Below are positions 16,654 through 25,575 of a stretch of 64,000 nucleotides of DNA, in pieces. The notes beneath the pieces are model-generated. The model saw only the letters and a program-made list of their open reading frames with translations. It did no database searches and had not been told where the DNA came from. How positions within the stretch are numbered: the first letter of the stretch is position 1; each line of letters begins with the position of its first letter. The DNA is from Chitinophaga sp. LS1 (GTDB lineage Bacteria; Bacteroidota; Bacteroidia; Chitinophagales; Chitinophagaceae): the NCBI RefSeq assembly GCF_034274695.1, contig NZ_CP128362.1:3040501-3104500 (forward strand), in the 5' to 3' direction. The position numbers and the translations under genes are program-made.

Positions 16654-17940
16654 ATGTATTTGAAACGGGTATTATTCCTCTTCCTATATCTCGCAGTCAT
16701 ATTGCCTGTAGCTGAAGCGCAGACAGATACTGTACGCTATGCACTGCCGGATGCTGAAAAGGTTTTTCTTGAAAATAATCTGTCACTGCTGGCAGGGAAA
16801 CTGGAAATTCCTATAGCAGAAGCAAAGATCCTGCAGGCCAGAGCATGGCCCAATCCCAACCTGTCCATCGGCGATATCCAGTTCTACACCAATGGTACGA
16901 CGGCATCTGCGCCCCCGCTATTTGGTAATTTCTGGAGAGACAGAACATTCAGCGCACAGCTGGAACAACTGATTTATACCGCACGCAAGCGAAAGAAAAA
17001 TATTGACCTGGAATCCCGCAACAAAGACCTCGCGGCCAGCAATTTCATGGACTTGCTGCAATCATTGAAAGCTGACTTCCGGCAAACAGAAGCTTCATTA
17101 TTATATCTGCAACAGATACAGGGCGATCAGTTATTTCAGTTAGGCGTTGTGAATACTTTATTAAAGGCACAACAGGCCATGCTGAAGCAGGGGAATATTT
17201 CACAAACTGAAATGTACCGCATCAAAGCTTTACAGATCTCCCTGCAGTCGGATATCAATGAAACACACGAAGACCTGACGGCACAGCAGGAACACCTGAA
17301 AAACTTACTGGCGCTGAACTCAAATGTGTACCTGGTATTGGATGACCCAATAGCTACTTCAGATATGGTCACTGAATTGGAGCAACATCCTTTGCAGGAA
17401 TTACTTACACAGGCTACACAACACAATGCAGGTATCATGGCTGCACAGCAACAAAAGCAGGTAAGTGTAGCTGCATTGACTGTAGAAAAAGCAAACAGGG
17501 TACCTGACCTGAGCCTCAATGTAAACTACGACAGAGCAGGTAATGATCAGCTCAACTTTATGGGCGCCGGCGTCTCTATGGATCTGCCATTTTTCAACAG
17601 GAATAAAGGCAATATCAAAGCGGCACAACTGGCAGTACAACAAAGTGATCTGTTAGAGAAAAATAAGATCACAGAAGTGAATAATGCGGTGGTAAAAGAA
17701 TGGACAGACCTGCACAAAGCGATTGGCCTGTATGAAAGTATTGACACCGACTACCTGGATAAACTCGATACCATGGTAGAAGGCATCAGCCGCAACTTCG
17801 TGAGCCGGAATATCAGTCTGCTGGAATTCCTGGATTTCTTCAGCTCTTTTCGCGATAGCAAGCAGCAATACTATGCTGCGATCAGGAACATCAGTATGAA
17901 AAAGGCGACGCTTAATTACTTAACCGGAACGGAGCTATAA
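16654..17940 (+). CDS. TolC-family outer membrane efflux protein
   Basis: 428 residues with a signal peptide ending VAEAQ near residue 23. Two repeats of long amphipathic helices (QARAWPNPNLSIGDI, later NRVPDLSLNVNYDRAG) show the OEP fold typical of CusC/CzcC. It forms the outer-membrane exit channel of the tripartite pump encoded by the next two genes. No lipobox cysteine is present. Confidence 0.88.
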   Translation: MYLKRVLFLFLYLAVILPVAEAQTDTVRYALPDAEKVFLENNLSLLAGKLEIPIAEAKILQARAWPNPNLSIGDIQFYTNGTTASAPPLFGNFWRDRTFSAQLEQLIYTARKRKKNIDLESRNKDLAASNFMDLLQSLKADFRQTEASLLYLQQIQGDQLFQLGVVNTLLKAQQAMLKQGNISQTEMYRIKALQISLQSDINETHEDLTAQQEHLKNLLALNSNVYLVLDDPIATSDMVTELEQHPLQELLTQATQHNAGIMAAQQQKQVSVAALTVEKANRVPDLSLNVNYDRAGNDQLNFMGAGVSMDLPFFNRNKGNIKAAQLAVQQSDLLEKNKITEVNNAVVKEWTDLHKAIGLYESIDTDYLDKLDTMVEGISRNFVSRNISLLEFLDFFSSFRDSKQQYYAAIRNISMKKATLNYLTGTEL

Positions 17941-17950
17941 ACAACGCATT

Positions 17951-19048
17951 ATGTACCGTATATTTTACATAGGACTGGCCATGGTATTAATATCTGCCTG
18001 TCACAATTCTACCACTACGACTAACACCACTACGCAGGAGGCAAATACCTGTATTATTTCGCCCAGCCTGAAAAAGCTGATTCAGTTAACGCCGCTGTCA
18101 GAAGCTCCTGTACACGGAGAGCTGGAACTGACGGGGAGTGTGAGTTATGATCAGGATCACCTGTATCATTATCAATCACTGGCCAGTGGTGTAGTAAGAG
18201 AAGTACGTTTTAACCTCGGTGATTATGTCACCAAAGGACAGGTATTGGCCGAAATAAAAACGACAGAATTGAGTGATCAATCTGCGGGGCTTCACAAAGC
18301 AGAAGCTGCGCTTGCACTGGCAGAAAGACAATTGAGAGCTACGACCAGTCTGCACGATGATGGCATTGCATCAGACAAAGAATTGCTGGAAGCACAGAAT
18401 GAAGTGGCCGCAGGTAAACTGGAAATTAACAGGATCAAAGAAACACTCACTATACAGGGTGGCAGTGTGGATAAAGGTGTATTACTGATACATGCGCCTA
18501 TGAGTGGTTATATCGTGGCGAAGAAAATGACTACCGGCTATCAGGTGAATGCGGGGGATGATGATCTGTTTATCATTTCTGACCTGAAGCGGGTATGGGT
18601 CATGGCAAATGTATATGCGGCACAGTTAGGCATGGTGAAAGCGGGTCAGGAAGTAGCGATCAGTACCACCGCTTATCCGGGAAAAGTGTTTACAGGCAGG
18701 ATCTCCCGTCTCTCCAACATCTTTGATCCGGAAGAAAAAGTAATGAAAGCAGTGGTAGAAATTGACAACGCCAATCTGGAATTAAAGCCGGATATGATGG
18801 TGAGTGTGAATGTACATATGAGCACAAATGAACAGGCGCTGGCAGTGCCACTGGATGCCGTGATCTTTGACGATGATAACTACCATGTGGTGGCGTATCA
18901 CAGTGACTGCGATGTGCGTGAACTGACCATTAATCCGCTGTCGCACGATAAGCAGTATTATTATGTGAATGAGGATGTACTGCACAAAGGTGATATCATC
19001 ATCAGTCGCAACCAGTTATTGATCTATAATCAGCTGAAAGGAAGATAG
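17951..19048 (+). CDS. RND efflux periplasmic adaptor (CzcB/CusB type)
   Basis: 365 residues. Lipoprotein signal with lipobox ISAC (Cys near 17), then a Thr/Asn-rich linker. The split lipoyl domain (SGVVREVRFNLGDYVTKGQV and later APMSGYIVAKKM) encloses an alpha hairpin (AALALAERQLR onward), followed by beta-barrel and membrane-proximal domains. The adaptor links the RND pump to the TolC-type channel. The N-terminal Met or His metal-binding cluster of CusB is not evident. Two bases lie before the pump gene. Confidence 0.9.
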   Translation: MYRIFYIGLAMVLISACHNSTTTTNTTTQEANTCIISPSLKKLIQLTPLSEAPVHGELELTGSVSYDQDHLYHYQSLASGVVREVRFNLGDYVTKGQVLAEIKTTELSDQSAGLHKAEAALALAERQLRATTSLHDDGIASDKELLEAQNEVAAGKLEINRIKETLTIQGGSVDKGVLLIHAPMSGYIVAKKMTTGYQVNAGDDDLFIISDLKRVWVMANVYAAQLGMVKAGQEVAISTTAYPGKVFTGRISRLSNIFDPEEKVMKAVVEIDNANLELKPDMMVSVNVHMSTNEQALAVPLDAVIFDDDNYHVVAYHSDCDVRELTINPLSHDKQYYYVNEDVLHKGDIIISRNQLLIYNQLKGR

Positions 19049-19049
19049 T

Positions 19050-22000
19050 ATGAACAAACTAGTAGAAAAGATCGTTGGCTTTGCACTAAAGAACCATACG
19101 CTGGTCCTGTTCTTTACTTTCCTGCTGATAGTAGCTGGTGTAGTCGCCATTAAGAATACATTGATAGAAGCCTATCCGGATGTGACCAATACCCGTGCCC
19201 GTATTATTACACAATGGCCGGGCCGGAGTGCGGAAGAGATAGAGAAGTTTGTGACCTTGCCTATTACGAAAGAGATGAGCACCATTCCGGGTAAGACGGA
19301 TGTGCGTTCTATTTCACTCTTTGGCTTGTCTGTCGTGACGGTGAATTTCGAAGATAATGTAGAAGATTTTTATGCACAGCAATATGCGAGTAACCGCATG
19401 CGCAATGTGGATCTGCCTGCTGGTGCAGATGCAGAAATAGAACCCCCATACGGTGCCACAGGAGAGATATTCCGATATGTGATCAGGAGTAAAGACAGAC
19501 CGATCCGTGACTTGTCTGCCCTGCAGGAATGGGTGATCAGCAGGGAATTGCTGTCAGTACCAGGTGTAGCAGATGTGAATAGTTTTGGAGGGGAAGAAAA
19601 GAGTTATGAGATCAGGGTGAATCCTACAGAACTATCGAACTACGGTTTGACGGCATTGGATGTATTTCAGGCGATCGGTAAAAGTAATATCAACGTGGGT
19701 GGCGATGTGATTCAGAAGGGGAGTCAGGCATATGTGGTACGTGGTGTGGGATTGCTGGAAAAGACAGCAGATATCGAGAACATCCTTATTACAAACATAA
19801 AAGGCACCCCGGTGCTGGTGAAGAATGTGGCGAATGTAGTCGTAACAGGAAAACCGAGATTGGGTAGAGTTGGGTTGAACGGCGATGACGATCTGGTAGA
19901 AGGGATTGTGATCATGCTGAGAGGGGAGAACCCCAGTAAGGTAATTGAGAAATTGCGGGAGCGGATTGCAGATCTGAACAATCGTATCCTGCCCAAAGAT
20001 GTAAAGATAGAACCGTTCCTGGACAGGACGGAGCTGGTAGATAAGACCATTACAACAGTTACACATAACCTCATAGAGGGAATTTTGCTGGTATCCATTG
20101 TTGTGTTTGTGTTTCTATATAACTGGCGAACTACAGTGATAGTGGCGTCCGTAATTCCGCTGGCATTTTTGTTTGCCTTGCTGATGTTGCGGATACAGGG
20201 GCTGTCGGCCAATCTGATCTCCATAGGTGCAGTAGATTTTGGGTTATTGCTGGAGGGAACGATGGTGATAGTCGAGCATGTATTCGCCAGTATGGACAAG
20301 CGTGCCCGTGATATGGGCATGGAGGCATTCAACGCTATGCCGAAGGATGGTTTCATACAGGATAAAGCGAGAAGTGTGGCAAAGTCGATCCTGTTTGCAC
20401 AAGTGATCCTGATCGTAGCGTTGATGCCTATTTTTACATTTCAGAAAGTGGAAGGAAAGATGTTTTCGCCACTGGCATTTACATTGGGGTATGCATTGTT
20501 AGGGTCACTGTTATTGAGTTTGACCTATGTACCAGTGATGTGTAAACTGTTGCTGAACAAGAATGTGGTAGACAGGCACAGTGCGGTGACGGAGTTTTTC
20601 AGGAAGACCATATTCAGGTTGTTTCAGTTTGCGACTAAGTACAGGAGGGGAACGATCATTGGTTTCTTTGTACTGCTGGGTGGTTGTATACTGGGATTTG
20701 GCAGTATGGGAACGGAGTTTATTCCAAAGCTGAATGAGGGTGCGATCTATATAAGAGCCACCTTGCCAAGTAGTGTGAACCTGGATGAATCGGTGCGATT
20801 GACGAAAGAGATGAAAGCACAGCTGCGGAGTTTTGATGAAGTACAGTTTGTGCTGACACAGACGGGCAGACCCAATGATGGTACGGATCCTACTGGTTTT
20901 TTCAATATTGAATTTCATGTGCAGTTGAAAGATGAGGGGCAATGGCAGCACCATATAACGAAGGAGCAGTTATTAGAGCAGATGGAGGCGAAGTTGCGGG
21001 TGTATCCGGGGATTGTGTTTGGGTTTAGTCAGCCGATCATGGATAATGTGGAAGAGTATGTAGCGGGCGTAAAGAGTGCATTAGTCGCGAAGGTATATGG
21101 TAATGATCTGTCTTCACTGGAACGGACGGCGGATAGTATTGCTGCGGTGCTCAATGGGATCAGGGGTATTGAGGATGTGAATGTGTTCAGGAATATTGGT
21201 GCACCGGAATTGAGGATTAAGTTGAGTGAGGCGAGGATGGCCAGGTATGGAATCAGCATGGAAGATGCGCAGGCGGTGGTAGAGATGGCGATAGGGGGGA
21301 AGTCGGCATCTACATTCTATGAGGGAGAGCGGATGTTTGAGATCAGGGTGCGGTACGATGAGCATTTCAGGCAATCGGAGCAGGAGATCAGGAATATATT
21401 GGTGCCGGCGGCGGGAGATGCAAAGGTGCCATTGTCGGAGATCGCAGATATCGGGTTCTTTACGGGGCCTGCATTTATCTACAGGCAGGGGAGTAGCCGG
21501 TATATAGCGGTAGGTTTTTCAGTGAGGGGTAGAGATCTGGGAGGTACCATAGCAGAAGCGCAGGAGAAGGTAAAGGAGCGGGTGAAATTACCGGAGGCGT
21601 ATAAGCTGGAATGGGCAGGGGAGTTTGAGAGTCAGCAGCGGGCTACGGGCCGGCTGGCGTATATTGTACCGATATCGTTGTTATTGATCGGTTTCCTGTT
21701 GTATATCAATTTCAATAACCTGAAGGATACTTTGTTGTCGTTGATAACGGTGCCGTTTGCCTTTATGGGTGGGTTCTTTTCGTTGTGGATAACGCATACC
21801 ATATTCGGGATTTCGGCAGGTATTGGATTTATTATATTATTTGGCGTAGGAACGATAGATGGGATCATATTGATATCGGTGATGAAGAGTTACTGGGAGA
21901 ATGGGATGCCGTTGAAAGAGGCGATAGAAAATGGAGTGAGGGATAGGATCAGACCTGTATTTATGATAGCGGTGATGGGATCGTTGGGATTATTGCCGGC

Positions 22001-22145
22001 GGCATTGAGTCATGGTATGGGATCGGAGATCCAGAAGCCGTTGGCGATTATGATAGTGGGGGGATTGGTCGTGTGTATGCTATTGAGTCTGATGGTATTA
22101 CCACAGTTTTTTTACTGGGCGTATAAAAAGAAGGGTGGCGAGTAG
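19050..22145 (+). CDS. czcA: Heavy-metal efflux RND transporter (CzcA/CusA family)
   Basis: 1031 residues, usual length, with 12 membrane spans and two large periplasmic loops. The start (VGFALKNHTLVLFFTFLLI) and PGRSAEEIEKFVTLPI are standard for the heavy-metal branch. In the fourth span the proton-relay motif reads DFGLLLEGTMVIVEH: D396, E402, E409. The DFG pattern is that of CzcA-like divalent-cation pumps, not of CusA; however, the usual second Asp is Glu and the usual final Asn is His. Substrate could therefore be Zn, Co, Ni or Cd, or something different. The stop codon lies in a terminator stem. Confidence 0.92.
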   Translation: MNKLVEKIVGFALKNHTLVLFFTFLLIVAGVVAIKNTLIEAYPDVTNTRARIITQWPGRSAEEIEKFVTLPITKEMSTIPGKTDVRSISLFGLSVVTVNFEDNVEDFYAQQYASNRMRNVDLPAGADAEIEPPYGATGEIFRYVIRSKDRPIRDLSALQEWVISRELLSVPGVADVNSFGGEEKSYEIRVNPTELSNYGLTALDVFQAIGKSNINVGGDVIQKGSQAYVVRGVGLLEKTADIENILITNIKGTPVLVKNVANVVVTGKPRLGRVGLNGDDDLVEGIVIMLRGENPSKVIEKLRERIADLNNRILPKDVKIEPFLDRTELVDKTITTVTHNLIEGILLVSIVVFVFLYNWRTTVIVASVIPLAFLFALLMLRIQGLSANLISIGAVDFGLLLEGTMVIVEHVFASMDKRARDMGMEAFNAMPKDGFIQDKARSVAKSILFAQVILIVALMPIFTFQKVEGKMFSPLAFTLGYALLGSLLLSLTYVPVMCKLLLNKNVVDRHSAVTEFFRKTIFRLFQFATKYRRGTIIGFFVLLGGCILGFGSMGTEFIPKLNEGAIYIRATLPSSVNLDESVRLTKEMKAQLRSFDEVQFVLTQTGRPNDGTDPTGFFNIEFHVQLKDEGQWQHHITKEQLLEQMEAKLRVYPGIVFGFSQPIMDNVEEYVAGVKSALVAKVYGNDLSSLERTADSIAAVLNGIRGIEDVNVFRNIGAPELRIKLSEARMARYGISMEDAQAVVEMAIGGKSASTFYEGERMFEIRVRYDEHFRQSEQEIRNILVPAAGDAKVPLSEIADIGFFTGPAFIYRQGSSRYIAVGFSVRGRDLGGTIAEAQEKVKERVKLPEAYKLEWAGEFESQQRATGRLAYIVPISLLLIGFLLYINFNNLKDTLLSLITVPFAFMGGFFSLWITHTIFGISAGIGFIILFGVGTIDGIILISVMKSYWENGMPLKEAIENGVRDRIRPVFMIAVMGSLGLLPAALSHGMGSEIQKPLAIMIVGGLVVCMLLSLMVLPQFFYWAYKKKGGE

Positions 22146-22159
22146 CCACCCTTCTTTTT
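22125..22159. terminator. Bidirectional terminator between czcA and the DUF1579 gene
   Basis: A perfect 15-bp stem (22125-22139 with 22145-22159) and a five-base loop, with A and T runs on both sides, serves both convergent genes. The stem contains the last codons of czcA. Confidence 0.85.
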
Positions 22160-22160
22160 A

Positions 22161-22727
22161 TCATTTCTTTCTGGTCAGGTGAATTTCCATGCTTTTGATA
22201 TCTTTTCCATCTTTGGTGTAGTACATTTCCACCATGTGGTGGTCGTCGTCCTGGATGGTGAAAATCTCTTTCATGTCGATGTCTTTTCCCTGCATAGGGT
22301 CATAGCTTTTGCCGGCGAGGGTAAGTTTGTGGGTGTCATCGTTCCATGTGCCCTGGAGGAGCATGATACCGGTACCCATGTTGTCGACCCATGAATTCTG
22401 GAAGATCTTTTTAGCATTGTCATATGCGAGGAGGCCATGGCCTTCGAATTCCATGCCATCGATGTTGCCTTTGTGGACAGATTCCTGGTATCGGCCACCG
22501 AGGATCATTTTATTTTCGGTGGTGCCGGTAGATTTGGATGGTGGGGCGTCGGGGGCCATCCAGAAGGTCATTTCATAATCCCAGGTACCATCGGAATGCG
22601 CGAGCATCTGGTGAACTTTTCCCGGGGTCATGTAATCCATCCAGGCTTTTTGGGCGCCGGACTGATCCTGAGCGAGGATGGTGGTGGCGGCGAGGATGGG
22701 GAAGCATAATAACAACAGACATTTCAT
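22161..22727 (-). CDS. DUF1579 family secreted protein
   Basis: 188 residues. Signal peptide (ends TILAQ near 19). WDYEMTFWMAPDAPPSKSTG, GGRYQESVHKG, EGHGLLAYDN and KIFQNSWVDNMGTGIM match DUF1579, a lipocalin-like beta barrel of unknown function common in Bacteroidota. It is convergent with czcA and belongs to the block between nusG and rplK. Confidence 0.8.
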   Translation of the reverse strand: MKCLLLLCFPILAATTILAQDQSGAQKAWMDYMTPGKVHQMLAHSDGTWDYEMTFWMAPDAPPSKSTGTTENKMILGGRYQESVHKGNIDGMEFEGHGLLAYDNAKKIFQNSWVDNMGTGIMLLQGTWNDDTHKLTLAGKSYDPMQGKDIDMKEIFTIQDDDHHMVEMYYTKDGKDIKSMEIHLTRKK

Positions 22728-23101
22728 GATTTGGTGGATTTTAAGTATTAAAAGAACAAGGAAGACGAGGAGAAGGTTGAAGGCGGGGGCAACAATAAAT
22801 TTATATGAAGAGGATTAGGAATTCCGGTAAATTCCATTAGATTTGTGAGAGAGGGTGCTGGAACTCATATGTTAGCCTTCCCTATTACTTAATTGCCAGC
22901 AAAAGTTTTGCAATAGAATTGTAAAATTTTAACCCCAAATAGATGATAATAGCAAAAAGGATGCCCGAAAGCAAATTCTTTTTGTGATTTATTATATTAT
23001 TATATACCTTTGCATCCCCTTCAAAAGGTATTTTTTTTCTTCCTTTGAGTTTTGGGAGTCTCGGAAGAGACGAGACGTTTTAACCAAATTAAATTTTCAA
23101 C
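22728..23101. other. Intergenic region with rplK leader
   Basis: 374 bp without a gene. The right part holds the rplK promoter (22981-23012) and a leader of about 85 nt with a short hairpin around GTCTCGGAAGAGACGAGAC. I saw no direct repeat shared with the other edge of the block at 14244-14518. Confidence 0.5.
22981..23012 (+). promoter_or_regulatory. Promoter of the rplKAJL-rpoBC operon
   Basis: TTTG (22981-22984), 20 bases, then TACCTTTG (23005-23012): both elements match. It allows the ribosomal/RNA polymerase operon to be expressed independently of nusG. Confidence 0.75.
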
Positions 23102-23545
23102 ATGGCAAAAGAGATCGCTACGTACGTGAAATTGCAGGTTAAAGGCGGCGCTGCCAACCCTGCACCTCCAATTGGTCCAGCCTTGGGTTCCAAGGGTGTG
23201 AACATTATGGAGTTCTGTAAGCAGTTCAATGCCCGTACCCAGGATAAAGCGGGTAAGGTATTGCCTGTGTTACTGACTGTTTACACAGATAAGTCTTTTG
23301 ATTTCGTAATTAAGACTCCTCCTGCAGCTGTACAGTTGCTGGAAGCAGCCAAATTGCAGAGTGGTTCCAAAGAGCCAAACCGTAACAAGGTTGGTAAAGT
23401 TACCTGGGCTCAGGTAGAAGCTATCGCAACAGATAAGATGGCTGACCTGAACTGTTTCACCAAAGAGAGTGCCATGAAGATGGTAGCTGGTACTGCCCGT
23501 TCTATGGGTATTACTGTGGATGGTAACGCTCCATGGAGCAACTAA
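23102..23545 (+). CDS. rplK: 50S ribosomal protein uL11
   Basis: 147 residues. The N-terminal PPIGPALG loop (thiostrepton-site domain) and the C-terminal rRNA-binding half ([25 protein letters not shown]) are intact. L11 forms the GTPase-associated centre with L10 and L12. First gene of the operon, just after the promoter. Confidence 0.98.
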   Translation: MAKEIATYVKLQVKGGAANPAPPIGPALGSKGVNIMEFCKQFNARTQDKAGKVLPVLLTVYTDKSFDFVIKTPPAAVQLLEAAKLQSGSKEPNRNKVGKVTWAQVEAIATDKMADLNCFTKESAMKMVAGTARSMGITVDGNAPWSN

Positions 23546-23591
23546 TTGTTTCACCTGTGTATAACGGGTTAACTTTTTAAAACATTTTGCA

Positions 23592-24281
23592 ATGGCAACT
23601 AAGAAAAGAAAAGTAGCTGATACAAAAGTGGACAAGAACAAGATCTACTCCCTGAAGGAGGCGTCCACAATTGTAAAAGACATTAACTGCACTAAGTTCG
23701 ACAGCTCTGTCGATTTACATATCCGTCTGGGCGTTGATCCCAAGAAAGCAGACCAGGCTATCCGTGGTTCCGTAACGCTTCCCCACGGTACTGGTAAAAC
23801 TAAACGTGTTCTGGTACTTTGCACGCCTGACAAAGAGGCTGCTGCAAAAGAAGCTGGAGCTGATCACGTTGGTTTGGATGAGTATATCCAGAAAATCGAA
23901 GCTGGCTGGACTGATATCGATGTAATCGTAGCTACACCAGCTGTGATGCCAAAGATTGGTAAGCTGGGTAAGATCCTGGGTCCCCGTAACCTGATGCCTA
24001 ACCCTAAGACTGGTACTGTTACTAATGATGTAGCGGCAGCGGTAAACGAGGTGAAAGGTGGTAAGATTACCTTCAAGGTAGACAAGGCTGGTATCATCCA
24101 TGCTTCTATTGGTCGTGTATCATTTGCTCCTGAAAAGATCGAACAGAACTCTCAGGAACTGATCAACGCTATCATCAGGTTGAAACCAGCTACTGCTAAG
24201 GGTACTTACCTGAAAGGTCTGGCTATGGCGAGCACAATGAGCCCAGCCATCACGGTTGACACTAAATCTGTTCAAAACTAA
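23592..24281 (+). CDS. rplA: 50S ribosomal protein uL1
   Basis: 229 residues. [16 protein letters not shown] and [14 protein letters not shown] are the family signatures. L1 forms the mobile stalk at the E site; in many bacteria it represses its own operon by binding mRNA, but I could not identify such a site. A-rich GCAATGGC start. Confidence 0.98.
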   Translation: MATKKRKVADTKVDKNKIYSLKEASTIVKDINCTKFDSSVDLHIRLGVDPKKADQAIRGSVTLPHGTGKTKRVLVLCTPDKEAAAKEAGADHVGLDEYIQKIEAGWTDIDVIVATPAVMPKIGKLGKILGPRNLMPNPKTGTVTNDVAAAVNEVKGGKITFKVDKAGIIHASIGRVSFAPEKIEQNSQELINAIIRLKPATAKGTYLKGLAMASTMSPAITVDTKSVQN

Positions 24282-24321
24282 CTGATTCGCCGGCTGGCAG
24301 ATCGACAAACTGAGAAAAGCT

Positions 24322-24852
24322 ATGAACAAAGATCAAAAAAATGAAGTGATTGAACTGCTGAAAAGTAAGTTCGCTCAATATAACAACTTCTACATCACAA
24401 ACACTGAGTCTCTGACTGTAGCGCAGGTAAACAATTTGCGCAGGGTTTGTTTTGATAAGAACGTGGAAATGAAGGTGGCTAAGAACACCCTCATCAAGAA
24501 AGCACTGGAATCACTGGATGCTGAGAAATATGCAGGTGTATTTGAAGCACTGAATGGTGTAACTGCCCTGATGTTCTCTGATTCTCCAAAAGAACCAGCG
24601 CTGATCATTTCTACTTTCCGTAAGGAAAACAAGAAAACAGAAAAGCCTGAGCTGAAAGCTGCATTTGTAGCTGATGAAATCTACACTGGCGATGCTCAAC
24701 TGGCTAACCTGGTTAAAATCAAGACTAAGAACGAACTCATTGGAGACGTTATCGGTCTGTTGCAATCTCCTGCTAAGCGTGTTATCGCTGCTTTGCTGGA
24801 AAAAGGCAAGAAGGAAGAAGCAGGTGAAACTGTTGCTCCAGCGGCTGAATAA
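24322..24852 (+). CDS. rplJ: 50S ribosomal protein uL10
   Basis: 176 residues. NKDQKNEVIELLKSKFAQYN at the start and the C-terminal helix (SPAKRVIAALLEKGKKEE) that carries L12 dimers are visible. It forms the base of the stalk. Confidence 0.97.
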   Translation: MNKDQKNEVIELLKSKFAQYNNFYITNTESLTVAQVNNLRRVCFDKNVEMKVAKNTLIKKALESLDAEKYAGVFEALNGVTALMFSDSPKEPALIISTFRKENKKTEKPELKAAFVADEIYTGDAQLANLVKIKTKNELIGDVIGLLQSPAKRVIAALLEKGKKEEAGETVAPAAE

Positions 24853-24953
24853 GCTGAAAGTGAGTGTAATAAACTCACGACCAATAAATTATGGCTTCCA
24901 AGTCACAATATAAATCATCAATCTAACTTTCAAATTCTTAAAAACATTATACA

Positions 24954-25325
24954 ATGGCAGACGTTAAAGCATTAGCCGAACAATTAGTAGGTTTAACTGT
25001 TAAGGAAGTACAAGAACTGGCAGACGTTCTGAAGAGCGAATACGGTATCGAACCAGCTGCTGCTGCAGTTGTAGTAGCTGCAGGTGGTGGCGAAGCTGCT
25101 GCTGCAGAAGAAAAAACTGCCTTCAACGTTATCCTGAAATCTGCAGGTGCTAGCAAACTGAACGTAGTTAAGATCGTTAAGGATCTGACAGGTCTTGGTC
25201 TGAAAGAAGCTAAGGAACTGGTAGACGGTGCTCCTAAGGAACTGAAAGCAGGCGTTAGCAAGGCTGAAGCAGAAGACCTGAAAGCTAAGCTGACTGAAGC
25301 TGGCGCTGAAGTTGAAATTCAGTAA
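24954..25325 (+). CDS. rplL: 50S ribosomal protein bL12
   Basis: 123 residues. N-terminal dimerisation helices ([20 protein letters not shown]), an Ala/Gly/Glu hinge (about 36-50) and the factor-binding C-terminal domain ([20 protein letters not shown]). Codon use is the strongly biased type of abundant proteins. A-rich TACAATGGC start. Confidence 0.98.
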   Translation: MADVKALAEQLVGLTVKEVQELADVLKSEYGIEPAAAAVVVAAGGGEAAAAEEKTAFNVILKSAGASKLNVVKIVKDLTGLGLKEAKELVDGAPKELKAGVSKAEAEDLKAKLTEAGAEVEIQ

Positions 25326-25354
25326 TTCTTTGCTTAAGGATACCTCTTTATAAA

Positions 25355-25384
25355 GGTCAAAAGTGCTTTTTGGCACTTTTGGCC
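25355..25384 (+). terminator. Attenuator-like hairpin between rplL and rpoB
   Basis: GGTCAAAAGTGC (25355-25366) pairs with GCACTTTTGGCC (25373-25384), 12 bp with one wobble, loop TTTTTG. It is followed by a smaller TTCCC-TTT-GGGAA hairpin but no long T run. The place, between ribosomal and polymerase genes, is where E. coli has an attenuator that sets their expression ratio. Confidence 0.55.
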
Positions 25385-25575
25385 TTCTTCCCTTTGGGAA
25401 AGTGTCTTTTTCGAAGCGTCAAAAAAGGGGAAATCACCGGGTCGGTGGATTTGACAATCAGGAGAAGACAGAAATTTTTGAGGGTAATTGGCAAAGAATC
25501 CTTAATTTCCCCGATTCATGTTGTGATCTACACCTCACAATATTACATAAGTTAATATAACTGCTAACTTCGAAT

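Noticed and set aside
25363..25560. 65-codon frame between rplL and rpoB
   Set aside because: It lies across the attenuator-like hairpins and has no similarity or coding bias.
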